Source: Henriciella mobilis
GTDB taxonomy: Bacteria; Pseudomonadota; Alphaproteobacteria; Caulobacterales; Hyphomonadaceae
Length of the DNA stretch: 64,000 nt
Assembly: GCF_003576315.1 (NCBI RefSeq)
Contig: NZ_QWFZ01000016.1
Coordinates: forward strand, 37,477 to 101,476
Direction: 5' to 3'
Below the pieces are notes generated by a model. The model saw only the letters and a program-made list of their open reading frames with translations, ran no database searches and was not told where the DNA came from. A program made the translations under genes and the position numbers. Positions 1 through 8,074 of this stretch are shown here, piece after piece. The first letter of the stretch is position 1; each line of letters starts with the position of its first letter.

Positions 1-426
1 CCGGACGGCTCGATCATGGAGCCCACCTGGCAGGCCGCCGGGCCGGGCGAGTTTGTCGCCGAGGCGCCGATTGACCGGCTCGGTCTCTTCCGGGCGCGCT
101 CGGGCGGGCTTGAGGCCGTGACGCTGAATGGCCCCGCCAATCCGAAGGAATATGCTGCGCTGGAGGCGACCGGCGAGGTGCTTGAACCGCTCGCCAGCCT
201 GACCGGCGGCGGCGTCTGGACCCTGGACCGCCCCGGCGACCGCATCCCCGACATCCGCCGCGTCGGCCGCGGCGCCGATGCCGAAGGCGGCAACTGGCTC
301 GGCCTCAGGGAACGCGGCGCCTATGCCGTGCGAAGCTCCACCAGCCTGCCGCTCCTGCCGGGGCTGCTCGCGGCGCTGGCGATTGTGGCCTTCCTGCTGC
401 TGGCCTGGCGGCGTGAGGGGCGGTAG
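1..426 (+). CDS. C-terminal fragment of a membrane protein (COG5426 glutamine-amidotransferase-like / VWA-type family)
   Basis: The frame is open from base 1, so the gene begins upstream of the window. The last 25 residues form a hydrophobic helix (LPLLPGLLAALAIVAF) followed by a short positively charged cytoplasmic tail (WRREGR). Before it lies a soluble segment with a GG-x-W-x-L repeat-like texture. From memory, this tail plus the WLGLRE..Y.V motif resembles alphaproteobacterial COG5426 membrane proteins, which have an extracytoplasmic glutamine-amidotransferase-like domain and often lie next to BatA/MoxR-type genes. With only 141 residues visible the family call is tentative. The coding nature is well supported by codon usage and the lack of stops. 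Confidence 0.6.
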   Translation, partial: PDGSIMEPTWQAAGPGEFVAEAPIDRLGLFRARSGGLEAVTLNGPANPKEYAALEATGEVLEPLASLTGGGVWTLDRPGDRIPDIRRVGRGADAEGGNWLGLRERGAYAVRSSTSLPLLPGLLAALAIVAFLLLAWRREGR

Positions 427-439
427 TTGCTCTCGACAC

Positions 440-1792
440 TCAAACGACATCAGCAAGAATTTGCCGCAGCTGCTTCAACCGCGACAGCAACTCATCAAAC
501 GTAACCACTGTGACGTGTTTAAAATTGTCGCGCACATGTTCAAAACTTTTTTTCCGATCGTCCTCAAGTGGAACCGTGCCGATTACAGCGTAACATCGGA
601 TCGCATAGCTTGTGAGTTGCTTGTCCGGAGATTTCAAGAAAAGCGTAGCGAACTCATCTTGAAACTTATTTCGCTGGTCGATCACTTGGCTGACCGCCAA
701 TGAAAGATCGCTATGGGCGGGATACATTCCGTTGCTGTAATCGTCGCGCGCACTGACAACTTCCTTTTGAGGCGTCTTGATTTCAATGAAGCTAAGATTC
801 CCGGTTAGATAATTTTTGAATAAAAAGTCAGACTTTTTTCCGCCTCTACCCTCGATGTCGGTTCCACCAACAAATGGTCTGTCACTTATCATCAGTACGG
901 AACTATTGAACATCGAGGAAAGTGCAATCGGATTATCGATGAAGAATTTCTGCCAGTCAGCCTCCGGCAAGTTTTCCGTGATGCGATTTTCAAATTTCTC
1001 GATGAATGCATCCAAGAAGGCTAATTCGACCCGTTCTCTAATTACTTTTATTCGTTCCGGAATCCGGTCGATTAGCGTATTTGCCGAGCTGCCAATGAAG
1101 CCTGCGAGCTTTGATGTTGCCTCTATTGGTTCATTCTCAAATACTGATTCGATATCTTGAATGACGCGAGCTTTGGATAGTTGTCGAGGCTTATCTTGTC
1201 GCGCCAAAAACGGTGCAAAGTGATTGTAAACTGCATTGCGTTGGTCGGAGTAAAGTTTCTGCTTTGACCGATAACGAAGATCGTCGATTTGCCGACATAC
1301 TTCTTGGAAGTCTCGCTCCGATAGCACAAGAGCATTAATTTTGCTGTCGAGTTGAGAAGGTCTGTTCCTTGAAACAATCATTCGGTGCGCGCTGCAACCA
1401 TCTTCAATTTCCTCGACCAAAGAAGTGTACTGGTGTTCTAAACCAAGTCCGTCTCTTAGGCTTTGCCTAAACTGGCTTGGCAACTCAGATTCAACGAAAC
1501 GCAGCGCCGACTCCTCGTCTCGAATGGCCGCAGTACCAAAGCCTTCGAGTATAAGCTGTCTAATTTTTCTATAGCGAAAATTTAGATGGACGAGAGGTGG
1601 GCCAGCCGCAATATCTCTTGCGTGCAGTACTATGTGATCATTCTTCAAATCGACTGATAAGGCAGGACAGTCGTACAAATCCAGTTCTATATCGTGCGGG
1701 GTTGGGGAACCGTCAAAGTCGATTAGGTAGTGTAAGTGGCCACACCCATCTGATGACAGTCTAAAGTCGTATTCATCTAACAATTGGGCCAC
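440..1792 (-). CDS. sduA: Shedu-type anti-phage defence nuclease (SduA, DUF4263 C-terminal domain)
   Basis: 450 residues. The C-terminal third (about residues 265-430) fits the DUF4263/Shedu nuclease: FFIDNPIALSSMF, then a GG..IEG.GG.KSDFLF segment and an IEIKTP motif. Together these give the D-(X)n-E-X-K signature of PD-(D/E)XK nucleases, followed by a Gln-containing helix (LAVSQVIDQ). Shedu is known as a single-gene anti-phage system. The N-terminal half (about residues 1-260) is not recognised and presumably senses or oligomerises. The gene is clearly more AT-rich than its neighbours and sits alone between GC-rich genes, as expected for acquired defence cargo. The start is the ATG preceding AQLLDEYDF. 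No integrase or partner gene is visible. Confidence 0.78.
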   Translation of the reverse strand: MAQLLDEYDFRLSSDGCGHLHYLIDFDGSPTPHDIELDLYDCPALSVDLKNDHIVLHARDIAAGPPLVHLNFRYRKIRQLILEGFGTAAIRDEESALRFVESELPSQFRQSLRDGLGLEHQYTSLVEEIEDGCSAHRMIVSRNRPSQLDSKINALVLSERDFQEVCRQIDDLRYRSKQKLYSDQRNAVYNHFAPFLARQDKPRQLSKARVIQDIESVFENEPIEATSKLAGFIGSSANTLIDRIPERIKVIRERVELAFLDAFIEKFENRITENLPEADWQKFFIDNPIALSSMFNSSVLMISDRPFVGGTDIEGRGGKKSDFLFKNYLTGNLSFIEIKTPQKEVVSARDDYSNGMYPAHSDLSLAVSQVIDQRNKFQDEFATLFLKSPDKQLTSYAIRCYAVIGTVPLEDDRKKSFEHVRDNFKHVTVVTFDELLSRLKQLRQILADVV

Positions 1793-2077
1793 GAAGAATT
1801 CCTACATTCTCAGACTTAACGTGGCACAATACTGCCTGAGAAATGCGGAGGGAGAAACCTGCCATTGCGTCCTACGCATTACATTAGGCCATCAGCACTG
1901 TCGCCCTCAACTCACGCCCCGTTCTTCCCAAGCTACTAGATGGCTTGATGGTCTCCAGATGCCGTCTCTACGTGCTGGGCCCAGCTTCGCGCCTTTCCCT
2001 CTCGCTAATTGCGGGAGCGGGGTCAGGGCAGCGGGATCTGGTCAAGCGCGGTTGTAAAAGGATTTTCGCAAAAGCAA

Positions 2078-2335
2078 TCAGTGCCTTGCGCGACTGGCGC
2101 GGTTCTTCAGTCCAATAAAGGCGAGCGTGATCAGTACGGCCAGGATGGCCCAGACGACCGCGATGACGACACTCAAAGGCAAGACCGTCGAAAGCAATGA
2201 CGGGCCCGTGCCCGTCACGAATTCCATATACAGCGTGTAGATGACAAGGGTCAGCTCAAAGGCACCAACGCCCCAGAGGAAGAGGGGCTGAAAAACCTCA
2301 CTGAACCGGGTTTCGAAGTCTTGAGGTTCTTCCAT
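2078..2335 (-). CDS. Small hypothetical membrane protein
   Basis: 85 residues with an acidic N-terminus (MEEPQDFE), then two or three hydrophobic segments (FLWGVGAFELTLVIYTLY; VLPLSVVIAVVWAILAVLITLAFIGL) and a basic tail (KNRASRARH). This is a plausible inner-membrane topology obeying the positive-inside rule. No family was recognised. The codon pattern is better than that of the overlapping plus-strand frames. It has no operonic partner. Confidence 0.5.
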   Translation of the reverse strand: MEEPQDFETRFSEVFQPLFLWGVGAFELTLVIYTLYMEFVTGTGPSLLSTVLPLSVVIAVVWAILAVLITLAFIGLKNRASRARH

Positions 2336-2656
2336 GAGGTAGCGTTATCCGAATGGTTCGAGCCAAGGCAAGAGCGAAACCATGTTTCAGTCTGGAAGAC
2401 TAAACTGGTTCTGCGCCCAAGGCGGACAGATTTCGATCACGAATTCCCCCCTCCATCCCCTCCCCTGACCCAGCTCCCCTCGCCCGCTTTCACGCTCCTT
2501 GGCAGTCACGCGGCCGTCGAAAGTCGCTTCGAATGCCTCCGGTTGCCAGCCCGGTGCGGCGGGCGGACATAGGCGTATCTCCCTATTTCCAGCCCCGGCC
2601 GCGCCGGTTTAACTGCACCCAGGACGAGCCGGACCCGGAACAGGAGGAAATGGGCC
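2336..2656. other. Intergenic region, no recognised gene
   Basis: About 320 bases between two divergently oriented genes. It must hold both promoters, but no convincing -35/-10 pair, operator or RNA was seen. An AGGAGG Shine-Dalgarno lies at 2642-2647, nine bases before the ATG at 2657. Confidence 0.5.
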
Positions 2657-3397
2657 ATGAAAGCGGGACACGAACTGAAGGAAGCCGTTGGCGTCTTCGA
2701 CAGCGAGAAGAGACTGGAGCAAGCCATCGACACCCTGTTGTCGTCCGGTTTTGATCGGGGCGAGCTGAGCCTGCTGGCGGGCCAGAAGGCCATCGAGGAA
2801 AAGCTCGGCCATGCCTATCGGCGGGTTGAAGAGCTTGAAGACGATCCGGCAGCGCCCTCGGTGGCCTTTATCTCGAGGGAAACCCTTGGCGATGCGGAAG
2901 GCGCGCTGATTGGTATCCCGATGTACATATTCGGCGTGACCGCTGCCGGCATGGCGGCCGTGGCCGGCGGACCGCTGGCGATAACGCTTGCTGCGGTCGC
3001 GGCCGGCATGGGCGCTGGCGCCGCCGTGGGGGCTGTCCTTGCCCGGTTTGTGGACAAGCAGCACGTGGACTTCATCGACACCCAGCTCGAACATGGCGGC
3101 ATCCTGCTCTGGGTCCGCACATGGACACCGGAGGATGAGCGCACGGCGACGGACATTCTTAAAGCCGCCGGTGCGCGCGACATCCATATCCACGATATCG
3201 GCGCGGATGCAAAAGCGCTGGCCACGCCGGAAGCCGTGGCTCAGGTCTCCTGGCTGTCGGATGCCGAAAAGATCACCCTGCTGCGGCAATGGGAGTTCGA
3301 CACGCTGGCCATGCTCAGGGGCGAAGACGAAGGGCTTCGCAATGGCGAAGGTGAAAAGCTGACGAGAATCCAGAAGTTAATTGCTTCTCTGGGTTGA
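2657..3397 (+). CDS. Hypothetical protein with central Gly/Ala-rich membrane hairpin (general stress protein 17M / DUF1269-like)
   Basis: 246 residues. It begins with an alpha/beta segment typical of the ferredoxin-like general-stress fold (VGVFDSEKRLEQAIDTLLSSGFDRGELSLLA). A long Gly/Ala-rich hydrophobic stretch follows at about residues 95-135 (AAGMAAVAGGPLAITLAAVAAGMGAGAAVGAVLA), then a second alpha/beta segment (HGGILLWVRTWTPEDERTATDILKAAGARDIHIHDI). The layout resembles proteins annotated as general stress protein 17M-like or DUF1269, which are predicted membrane-associated with unknown biochemistry. The C-terminal 50 residues are extra. The start is supported by the AGGAGG ribosome binding site at 2642. 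Monocistronic. Confidence 0.65.
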   Translation: MKAGHELKEAVGVFDSEKRLEQAIDTLLSSGFDRGELSLLAGQKAIEEKLGHAYRRVEELEDDPAAPSVAFISRETLGDAEGALIGIPMYIFGVTAAGMAAVAGGPLAITLAAVAAGMGAGAAVGAVLARFVDKQHVDFIDTQLEHGGILLWVRTWTPEDERTATDILKAAGARDIHIHDIGADAKALATPEAVAQVSWLSDAEKITLLRQWEFDTLAMLRGEDEGLRNGEGEKLTRIQKLIASLG

Positions 3398-3460
3398 TAT
3401 GGGTCCAGGGGTTCTCCCCGACTTTCCCCCTCCCCCTGAACCGGCCCTATCCTCTCCGTC

Positions 3461-3841
3461 ATGCTCGATGGGCGGATGATCCTCAGATGCCACCTTTTCG
3501 TGCCGGTCTGGTATTGGCCGGTGCTGTGGCATTACCTCGCCCGGCTTGAGGCGACCGCCGCGCTCGCCCGCGCCGAGGGGCGCAAGGGCTTCATGTGGCA
3601 TCTTGAGAAGAACGGCGTCATCCGGGTCTCGTACATGGATGCGAGCGCCGCCGAGCGCGCGGCCCGGGGCGAGCTGCCGGCCGGGTTTGACGCCGCGCCC
3701 TGGGCCCGCCTGCCGCTCGATGCGCCGGCTTTTGCGGGCGAGATCCAGCCAGGCTGGAATCGGACCGGAATTGTACTGTTTCCGTACCGCCATCAGACTG
3801 TCTTCGTACTGTCTGGCACCCGCGTGCGCGCCCCGCCCTGA
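3461..3841 (+). CDS. Hypothetical protein carrying an embedded DNA element
   Basis: 126 residues with no recognised family. The first 40 residues are aromatic and hydrophobic (FVPVWYWPVLWHYLARLEATAALARAEGRKGF). Another ATG in frame at 3476 could be the start. The 3' part contains the 33-bp element shared with 40789-40821. There the element is read in a different codon phase, so the similarity is at DNA level and the last 25 residues here may be partly determined by it. An antisense frame of 161 codons overlaps, but its composition looks like a shadow. Moderate confidence that this is a real gene. Confidence 0.5.
   Translation: MLDGRMILRCHLFVPVWYWPVLWHYLARLEATAALARAEGRKGFMWHLEKNGVIRVSYMDASAAERAARGELPAGFDAAPWARLPLDAPAFAGEIQPGWNRTGIVLFPYRHQTVFVLSGTRVRAPP
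3749..3781. repeat. 33-bp repeated element, copy 1 (partner at 40789-40821)
   Basis: 30 of 33 bases match the copy inside the large Pfa fusion gene, including an exact 18-mer ACCGGAATTGTACTGTTT (3764-3781). It contains two GGAAT direct repeats 11 bp apart (one helical turn), as seen in some regulator binding sites. The two copies lie in different codon phases, so protein homology does not explain the match. Confidence 0.6.
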
Positions 3842-3925
3842 CGCTGCCCTTTCCGAACCCAATCACACCGCCGCTGGTCCCCGGGATCGAGCGGCCGCAC
3901 GTGCTGGGGCGGGACGCCCGCCCTG

Positions 3926-4951
3926 TCAGGCCGAAGCGGGAAACCGCGCCTTCGTCCGGTTGGCGAGCGCCACCAGTGACAGCATCACCGGCACCTCGAC
4001 CAGCACGCCGACAACGGTCGCGAGCGCGGCGGCCGAGTTCAGCCCGTAGAGGCTGATCGCCACGGCGACGGCCAGTTCGAAGAAGTTGGAGGTGCCGATC
4101 AGGGCGCAGGGCGCGGCGATATTGTGCGGCACCCGCAGCGCCATCGCGGCGCCATAGGCCAGGGCAAAGATGCCGTAGGACTGCAGGAGGATCGGCACGG
4201 CGATCATCGCGATCACCAGCGGGCGCGACAGGATCACATCGCCCTGGAAGCCAAACAGAAGGATCACGGTCACCAGCAGGCCGGCGACCGAAGCCGGTTT
4301 GACCCGCGCCATGAAGCCGTCCACCGCCGCCTGCCCGCCCCGCTGGATCAGCAGCGAGCGGGTCACGACCCCGGCGATCAGCGGCACCACGACATAGAGC
4401 ACGACCGACAGGATCAGCGTCTCCCACGGCACCGCAATGTCCGTCACGCCCAGCAGGAAAGCGACAATCGGCGCGAAGGCGAGGACCATGATCGCATCGT
4501 TGAGACTGACCTGGACAAGCGTGTAGTTCGGGTCGCCGCGCGTCAGCTGTGACCAGACGAAAACCATGGCGGTACAGGGCGCCGCGCCGAGCAGGATGAG
4601 CCCTGCCAGATAGCCTTCCGCCTCGGCTGGCGGGATGAATCCGGCGAAGACGTAGCGGAAGAACAGGACCCCCAGCGCCGCCATGGTAAAAGGCTTGATC
4701 AGCCAGTTGACGGCCAGCGTGATGAGAAGCCCTTTCGGCTTTTCGCCGACGCGCCGGAGGCTGGAGAAGTCGACGCCGATCATCATCGGCCAGACCATGG
4801 CCCAGATGAGCACCGCGACGGCGAGGTTCACGCTGGCATATTCGAAACCGGCCAGGGCGCCGAAGACGCCGGGCAGAAGCTGGCCGAGCGCGATACCGGC
4901 GGCAATCGCCAGCGCTACCCATAGCGACAGGAAACGTTCAAAGGCCCCCAT
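3926..4951 (-). CDS. acr3: ACR3-family arsenite efflux permease
   Basis: 341 residues with about ten hydrophobic segments. Hallmarks of the ACR3 (bile acid/Na+ symporter fold) family are present: [13 protein letters not shown] near the second helix and the conserved cysteine in [18 protein letters not shown], the residue needed for As(OH)3 transport, plus NDAIMV and [14 protein letters not shown]. It extrudes arsenite across the inner membrane using the proton motive force. It follows arsI by a few bases in the leftward arsenic operon. Length is normal for the family (about 340-350). Confidence 0.93.
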   Translation of the reverse strand: MGAFERFLSLWVALAIAAGIALGQLLPGVFGALAGFEYASVNLAVAVLIWAMVWPMMIGVDFSSLRRVGEKPKGLLITLAVNWLIKPFTMAALGVLFFRYVFAGFIPPAEAEGYLAGLILLGAAPCTAMVFVWSQLTRGDPNYTLVQVSLNDAIMVLAFAPIVAFLLGVTDIAVPWETLILSVVLYVVVPLIAGVVTRSLLIQRGGQAAVDGFMARVKPASVAGLLVTVILLFGFQGDVILSRPLVIAMIAVPILLQSYGIFALAYGAAMALRVPHNIAAPCALIGTSNFFELAVAVAISLYGLNSAAALATVVGVLVEVPVMLSLVALANRTKARFPASA

Positions 4952-4957
4952 TTTCGA

Positions 4958-5407
4958 TCAAGCCCCGCAGCAGGCGCTTTTCGGCATTCCGGTCGGCGTC
5001 TGGGACAGGCGTCCGCCCTCCGCCTCGTCTCCGCCGCCATAGGTCGCCGCGTCGCCATGTGTGAGGAAAACCTCCCAGGGGACACCGGCCGGATCGCTGA
5101 TCCAGCTCTTGTTGGAGTTGGCATAGCAGCACGTGGTCTCGCCTTCCTCGAAAACGGGCGCATCGGCATCGGCGAGGCGCTGATAGACCTCTGCGAGTTC
5201 GGCATCGTCCTCGACCTGGATGCCCAGATGCTCGACCCCGGCCTTGGCCCCGCGCTGGCTGATCGCAAGGTTCAGGCGCGGATCGTCGAGCATCCATTTG
5301 GCATAGTCCGGCTTGCTGACCGCCGGTTCGGCCGCAAACAGCGTCGAGTAGAAGCGCGTCGCCTGCGCGAGGTCGTCAACGGCGATATGGACGTGAAGGC
5401 GTTTCAT
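4958..5407 (-). CDS. arsI: ArsI-type C-As lyase (VOC fold; ArsI/CadI family)
   Basis: About 149 residues starting at MKRLHVHIAV. The VOC/glyoxalase fold is seen in HVHIAVDDL..A..FY, VEHLGIQVED, and SDPAGVPWEVFLTHG. The vicinal cysteine pair in TTCCYANSNKSW matches the trivalent organoarsenical binding site of ArsI, and His5 plus a Glu in WEVF would complete the metal site. A C-terminal SACCGA tail is also typical. In known members the enzyme cleaves the carbon-arsenic bond of methylarsenite. The ATG overlaps the end of arsR (5404-5407), so translation is coupled. CadI-like cadmium-induced proteins share this fold, but the arsenic context favours ArsI. Confidence 0.85.
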   Translation of the reverse strand: MKRLHVHIAVDDLAQATRFYSTLFAAEPAVSKPDYAKWMLDDPRLNLAISQRGAKAGVEHLGIQVEDDAELAEVYQRLADADAPVFEEGETTCCYANSNKSWISDPAGVPWEVFLTHGDAATYGGGDEAEGGRLSQTPTGMPKSACCGA

Positions 5408-5766
5408 TGTGGGGCTCCTTGGAAATTCGTGGGGAAGCAGCATCGACTGGCAGCCTGCTCGACCGGTCCGGCAATGGCCGCATCACCGGCGCAGCAGTCC
5501 TCCATCAGCCAGACGATCAGGTCGCTGACAGCCTCGAAATTCACCGAGTAGATGATTGACCGGCCGTCACGGCGCTTCTCGAGTAGTCCCGCCTGAGACA
5601 GGATGTTGAGCTGGGCCGACAGCGTATTGGCGGGAACGCCAACGGCGTCAGCGATTGCCCCGGCCGCAAGCCCGGATTTGCCGGCTTTGACCAGTCGGCG
5701 GAACACGGCAAGCCGTCCCTCCTGGGCCAGCGCTGACAATCCCGAAATAGCTGTTTCAACTCTCAC
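5404..5766 (-). CDS. arsR: ArsR-family arsenic-responsive repressor
   Basis: 120 residues with a winged helix (LAQEGRLAVFRRLVKAG...IADAVGVPANTLSAQLNILSQAGLLEKRRDGRSIIYSVN). The usual ELCVC motif in the DNA-recognition helix is absent. The candidate As(III) ligands are instead at the C-terminus (EDCCAGD and SRCC), as in the Acidithiobacillus/Corynebacterium-type ArsR sensors. It starts with GTG at 5766. It is the first gene of arsR-arsI-acr3, and an inverted repeat overlaps its start codon, consistent with autoregulation released by arsenite. Confidence 0.9.
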   Translation of the reverse strand: MRVETAISGLSALAQEGRLAVFRRLVKAGKSGLAAGAIADAVGVPANTLSAQLNILSQAGLLEKRRDGRSIIYSVNFEAVSDLIVWLMEDCCAGDAAIAGPVEQAASRCCFPTNFQGAPQ

Positions 5767-5797
5767 ATTTCTAATATCGTTGAATTATCGAAATGTG
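5764..5797. promoter_or_regulatory. ArsR operator (inverted repeat over arsR start)
   Basis: Perfect 8-bp arms CACATTTC (5764-5771) and GAAATGTG (5790-5797) flank an AT-rich core containing ATATCG and TTATCGAAAT, the style of ArsR operators. It overlaps the GTG start of arsR. Confidence 0.75.
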
Positions 5798-5866
5798 TCA
5801 AGCGATTGTGTTCACGACCCTCCATAGCGCCCGAACCACGCGTTACGCACTGAACTGAGCTTGACT

Positions 5867-5903
5867 AGTTTGATATCATACAATATTCGCTTGATATCAA
5901 ACT
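5867..5903. promoter_or_regulatory. Twin MarR-type operator upstream of the nitroreductase
   Basis: Perfect 12-bp inverted arms AGTTTGATATCA (5867-5878) and TGATATCAAACT (5892-5903). Each arm holds a near-palindromic TTGATATCA(A/T) site of the TTG-n4-CAA MarR type, with centres 21 bp apart, two helical turns. The likely ligand is the MarR protein encoded two genes on (7047-7538). Confidence 0.75.
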
Positions 5904-5917
5904 AAATGGAGATTGTC

Positions 5918-7054
5918 ATGGTTTCGCGGCGAGGTGTGCTGAAACTGGTTGGAGGCGGAACCGTGCTGGCCGCAGGCAGCGTGGGCACTTTCGTCGCAAT
6001 GAATGGGCCGTCAAGGGCCGCGCGCGAACCATGGCGGCAGGCAGGCCTGTACGAGTCCTATCGCAAGCGAGCACTTTCGTACGCCTTGCTCGCGCCCAAT
6101 CCGCACAATCTGCAGCCATGGCAGGTCTCGCTCGATGGAAAAGACGCGCTTACACTCTACCATGATCCGGAACGGCGCCTTCCGGCGACCGATCCATACG
6201 ATCGCCAGATCACGATTGGCTGCGGCGCTTTTCTTGAACTGCTGTCCATCGCAGCGGCAGAAGACGGTTACAGGACGGAAATCACAGCCTTTCCTGATGG
6301 AAGCGACCTGCAGGCACTCGACCGCCGCCCCGTGGCGCGCGTGACCTTCCACGCCGGACGAGCCAGGCCAGATCCGCTCTTTGCGCACATCCTCGCCCGC
6401 AGGTCCAACAAGGAAGTCTATGAAAACAGGGACGTTGATACCGACAAGCGCAATGCGCTGGTAGCGGCTGGCGCCGTTTATGGCCAGACAGCTGGCTGTA
6501 TCGGCAATGACCTCCTGGCAGTAAAGTTGCGGGACCTGACATGGCGAGCGCATCAGGTGGAAGTTATGACTGACTATACCTACCAGGAATCACTCGACCT
6601 TATGCGCATCGGTGCGAAGGAAGTCACAAACAGTCCGGACGGTATCGAGCTGGAAGGACCAATGATCGCGGCCGGCAGGCTGCTCGGCCTGGTCAATCGC
6701 AAGACGTTGGCCGATCCGTCATCAAGCGCTTTCCGTCAGGGCCTGGACATGTACCGCGCCATGGCGATGTCTGCGCGCGGCTTTGCCTGGATCAGCAATT
6801 CCAACGCGACGCGTCAGGACCAGATCAATGCGGGGCGCGCCTATGCGAGGCTCAACCTGAAAGCCACCGAACTTGGCATTGGCATCCACCCCTGGAGCCA
6901 GTCCCTGCAGGAATATCCAGAAATGGCTGAGCTGTACCGTGAGGTCCATGACCTTGTCGGCGGTGGCGAACGCTTGCAGATGCTGGTGCGGATTGGCTAT
7001 GGCCCGAAGATCATGCCAACACCGCGACGAGGACTGGACGCTCATCTTGTCTGA
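5918..7054 (+). CDS. Tat-exported nitroreductase-family protein
   Basis: About 378 residues from the ATG preceded by GGAG at 5908. The N-terminus is a Tat-like signal (VSRRGVLKLVGGGTVLAAGSVGTFVAM), so the protein probably folds with FMN before export. The nitroreductase FMN-binding texture is present: APNPHNLQPWQV (phosphate-binding loop), RRSNKEVYENRDV in the middle, and a C-terminal GIGIHPWSQSLQEYPEM segment. The substrate is unknown; family members reduce nitro or quinone compounds or act as flavin-dependent reductases. It overlaps the downstream MarR gene by a few bases and is probably induced by the MarR ligand. Confidence 0.8.
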   Translation: MVSRRGVLKLVGGGTVLAAGSVGTFVAMNGPSRAAREPWRQAGLYESYRKRALSYALLAPNPHNLQPWQVSLDGKDALTLYHDPERRLPATDPYDRQITIGCGAFLELLSIAAAEDGYRTEITAFPDGSDLQALDRRPVARVTFHAGRARPDPLFAHILARRSNKEVYENRDVDTDKRNALVAAGAVYGQTAGCIGNDLLAVKLRDLTWRAHQVEVMTDYTYQESLDLMRIGAKEVTNSPDGIELEGPMIAAGRLLGLVNRKTLADPSSSAFRQGLDMYRAMAMSARGFAWISNSNATRQDQINAGRAYARLNLKATELGIGIHPWSQSLQEYPEMAELYREVHDLVGGGERLQMLVRIGYGPKIMPTPRRGLDAHLV

Positions 7055-7538
7055 CACTTCAGGAACGCCGACGGACTCCACGCCCACAGAGGCGCTCTAT
7101 TTCCAGTTGTTCAACGAGATCGGCATCATCAGCCAGCTGTCGTCCTCGGCCTTCGAGAAGGCCCTGCCGCATGGCCTGACCGCGGCGCAGTTCGGCGTGC
7201 TAAATCATTGCGTGCGACTGGGTGATGGACAGACACCGGCGCGGCTGGCTGCCGCCTTTCAGGTCACACGCGGAACAATGACATCGACGCTTTCACGCCT
7301 TGAATCCAAAGGCTTTATCCGCACCGAGCCAGATCCGAAGGATGGCCGCTCGAAGCGCGTCTACCTTACAGAAGCGGGGAAGACGGCGCGCGAGGATGGT
7401 GTCGCCGCGGCCGCCCCGCTTTTCCGGGACGTTACAGGGGCGCTCGATCGGGCGCAGGCTGAAGCACTACTCCAGCCGCTGCAGGCTCTTCGCAAGTGGC
7501 TGGACGAGAACCGTAATACAGATTTTGACGGTCTTTAG
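7047..7538 (+). CDS. MarR-family transcriptional regulator
   Basis: 163 residues when started at TTG 7047, which overlaps the stop of the nitroreductase (TTGTCTGA). The winged-helix core is clear: LTAAQFGVLNHCVRL...TPARLAAAFQVTRGTMTSTLSRLESKGFIRTEPDPKDGRSKRVYLTEAGK, including the conserved D-x-R wing. It is expected to bind the TTGATATCAA sites upstream of the nitroreductase and thereby regulate its own bicistronic operon. Its stop codon overlaps that of the convergent GNAT gene by 4 bp. Confidence 0.88.
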   Translation: MSDTSGTPTDSTPTEALYFQLFNEIGIISQLSSSAFEKALPHGLTAAQFGVLNHCVRLGDGQTPARLAAAFQVTRGTMTSTLSRLESKGFIRTEPDPKDGRSKRVYLTEAGKTAREDGVAAAAPLFRDVTGALDRAQAEALLQPLQALRKWLDENRNTDFDGL

Positions 7539-8026
7539 GGAGCCGTTACCAGGCCTTCGAGCGCACTGGCGTCGCCGGCGAGATCGCAGACCATGACACG
7601 CGACTGGTCTTGCGGGCCGGGGAAAGTGAGCCGGTTTCTGGGCGTGACGGTAAAACCAATCCGGCCGAAGTATTCCGGCGCGCCAATCAGCACCGCCGCT
7701 GGCCAGCCGGCTGCCTTACCGGCCTCCATCGCCGCCTCGGTGACCTGCAGGCCCAGACTCGCCCCCCGCCAGGCCGGAGACACGGCCACCGGTCCGTAGA
7801 ACAGCGCCCGGTCGCGGCGCTCGCCGACCAACAGCGGCCAGACACGGCAGACCCCGACAACGAGATTGTCGACCACGGCCACGCGGTTCACCTCAGGTAT
7901 CGAGGCAGAATACTCACGCAACCGCTCAGCCGTCTTGGCAAAGTGGCCAGGACCGAAGGTGCGGTCGAACAGGTCTTCAATCGCTTCGGCGTGAATGTCC
8001 GGCGTTTCTGGGAGGATTTCGATCAT
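7535..8026 (-). CDS. GNAT-family N-acetyltransferase
   Basis: 163 residues. It has the GNAT core with beta4 and the acetyl-CoA loop (RALFYGPVAVSPAWRGASLGLQVTEAAMEAGKAAGWPAAVLIGAPEYFGRIGF). The pyrophosphate loop (PAWRGASLG) departs slightly from the R/Q-x-x-G-x-G/A consensus. The subgroup resembles YhbS-type acetyltransferases (LIGAPEYFGRIGF). The acceptor is unknown. Confidence 0.8.
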   Translation of the reverse strand: MIEILPETPDIHAEAIEDLFDRTFGPGHFAKTAERLREYSASIPEVNRVAVVDNLVVGVCRVWPLLVGERRDRALFYGPVAVSPAWRGASLGLQVTEAAMEAGKAAGWPAAVLIGAPEYFGRIGFTVTPRNRLTFPGPQDQSRVMVCDLAGDASALEGLVTAP

Positions 8027-8074
8027 GGGGCGGGTGTTTAGGGCGCAGCGGCCCCGCTTGCAAACGGCTTTTCC

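Noticed and set aside
3377..3862. 161-codon minus-strand open frame containing the shared element
   Set aside because: Composition is Gly/Arg/Pro shadow-like. Its KQYNSG peptide, also seen antisense near 40810, comes from the DNA repeat, not from related proteins.
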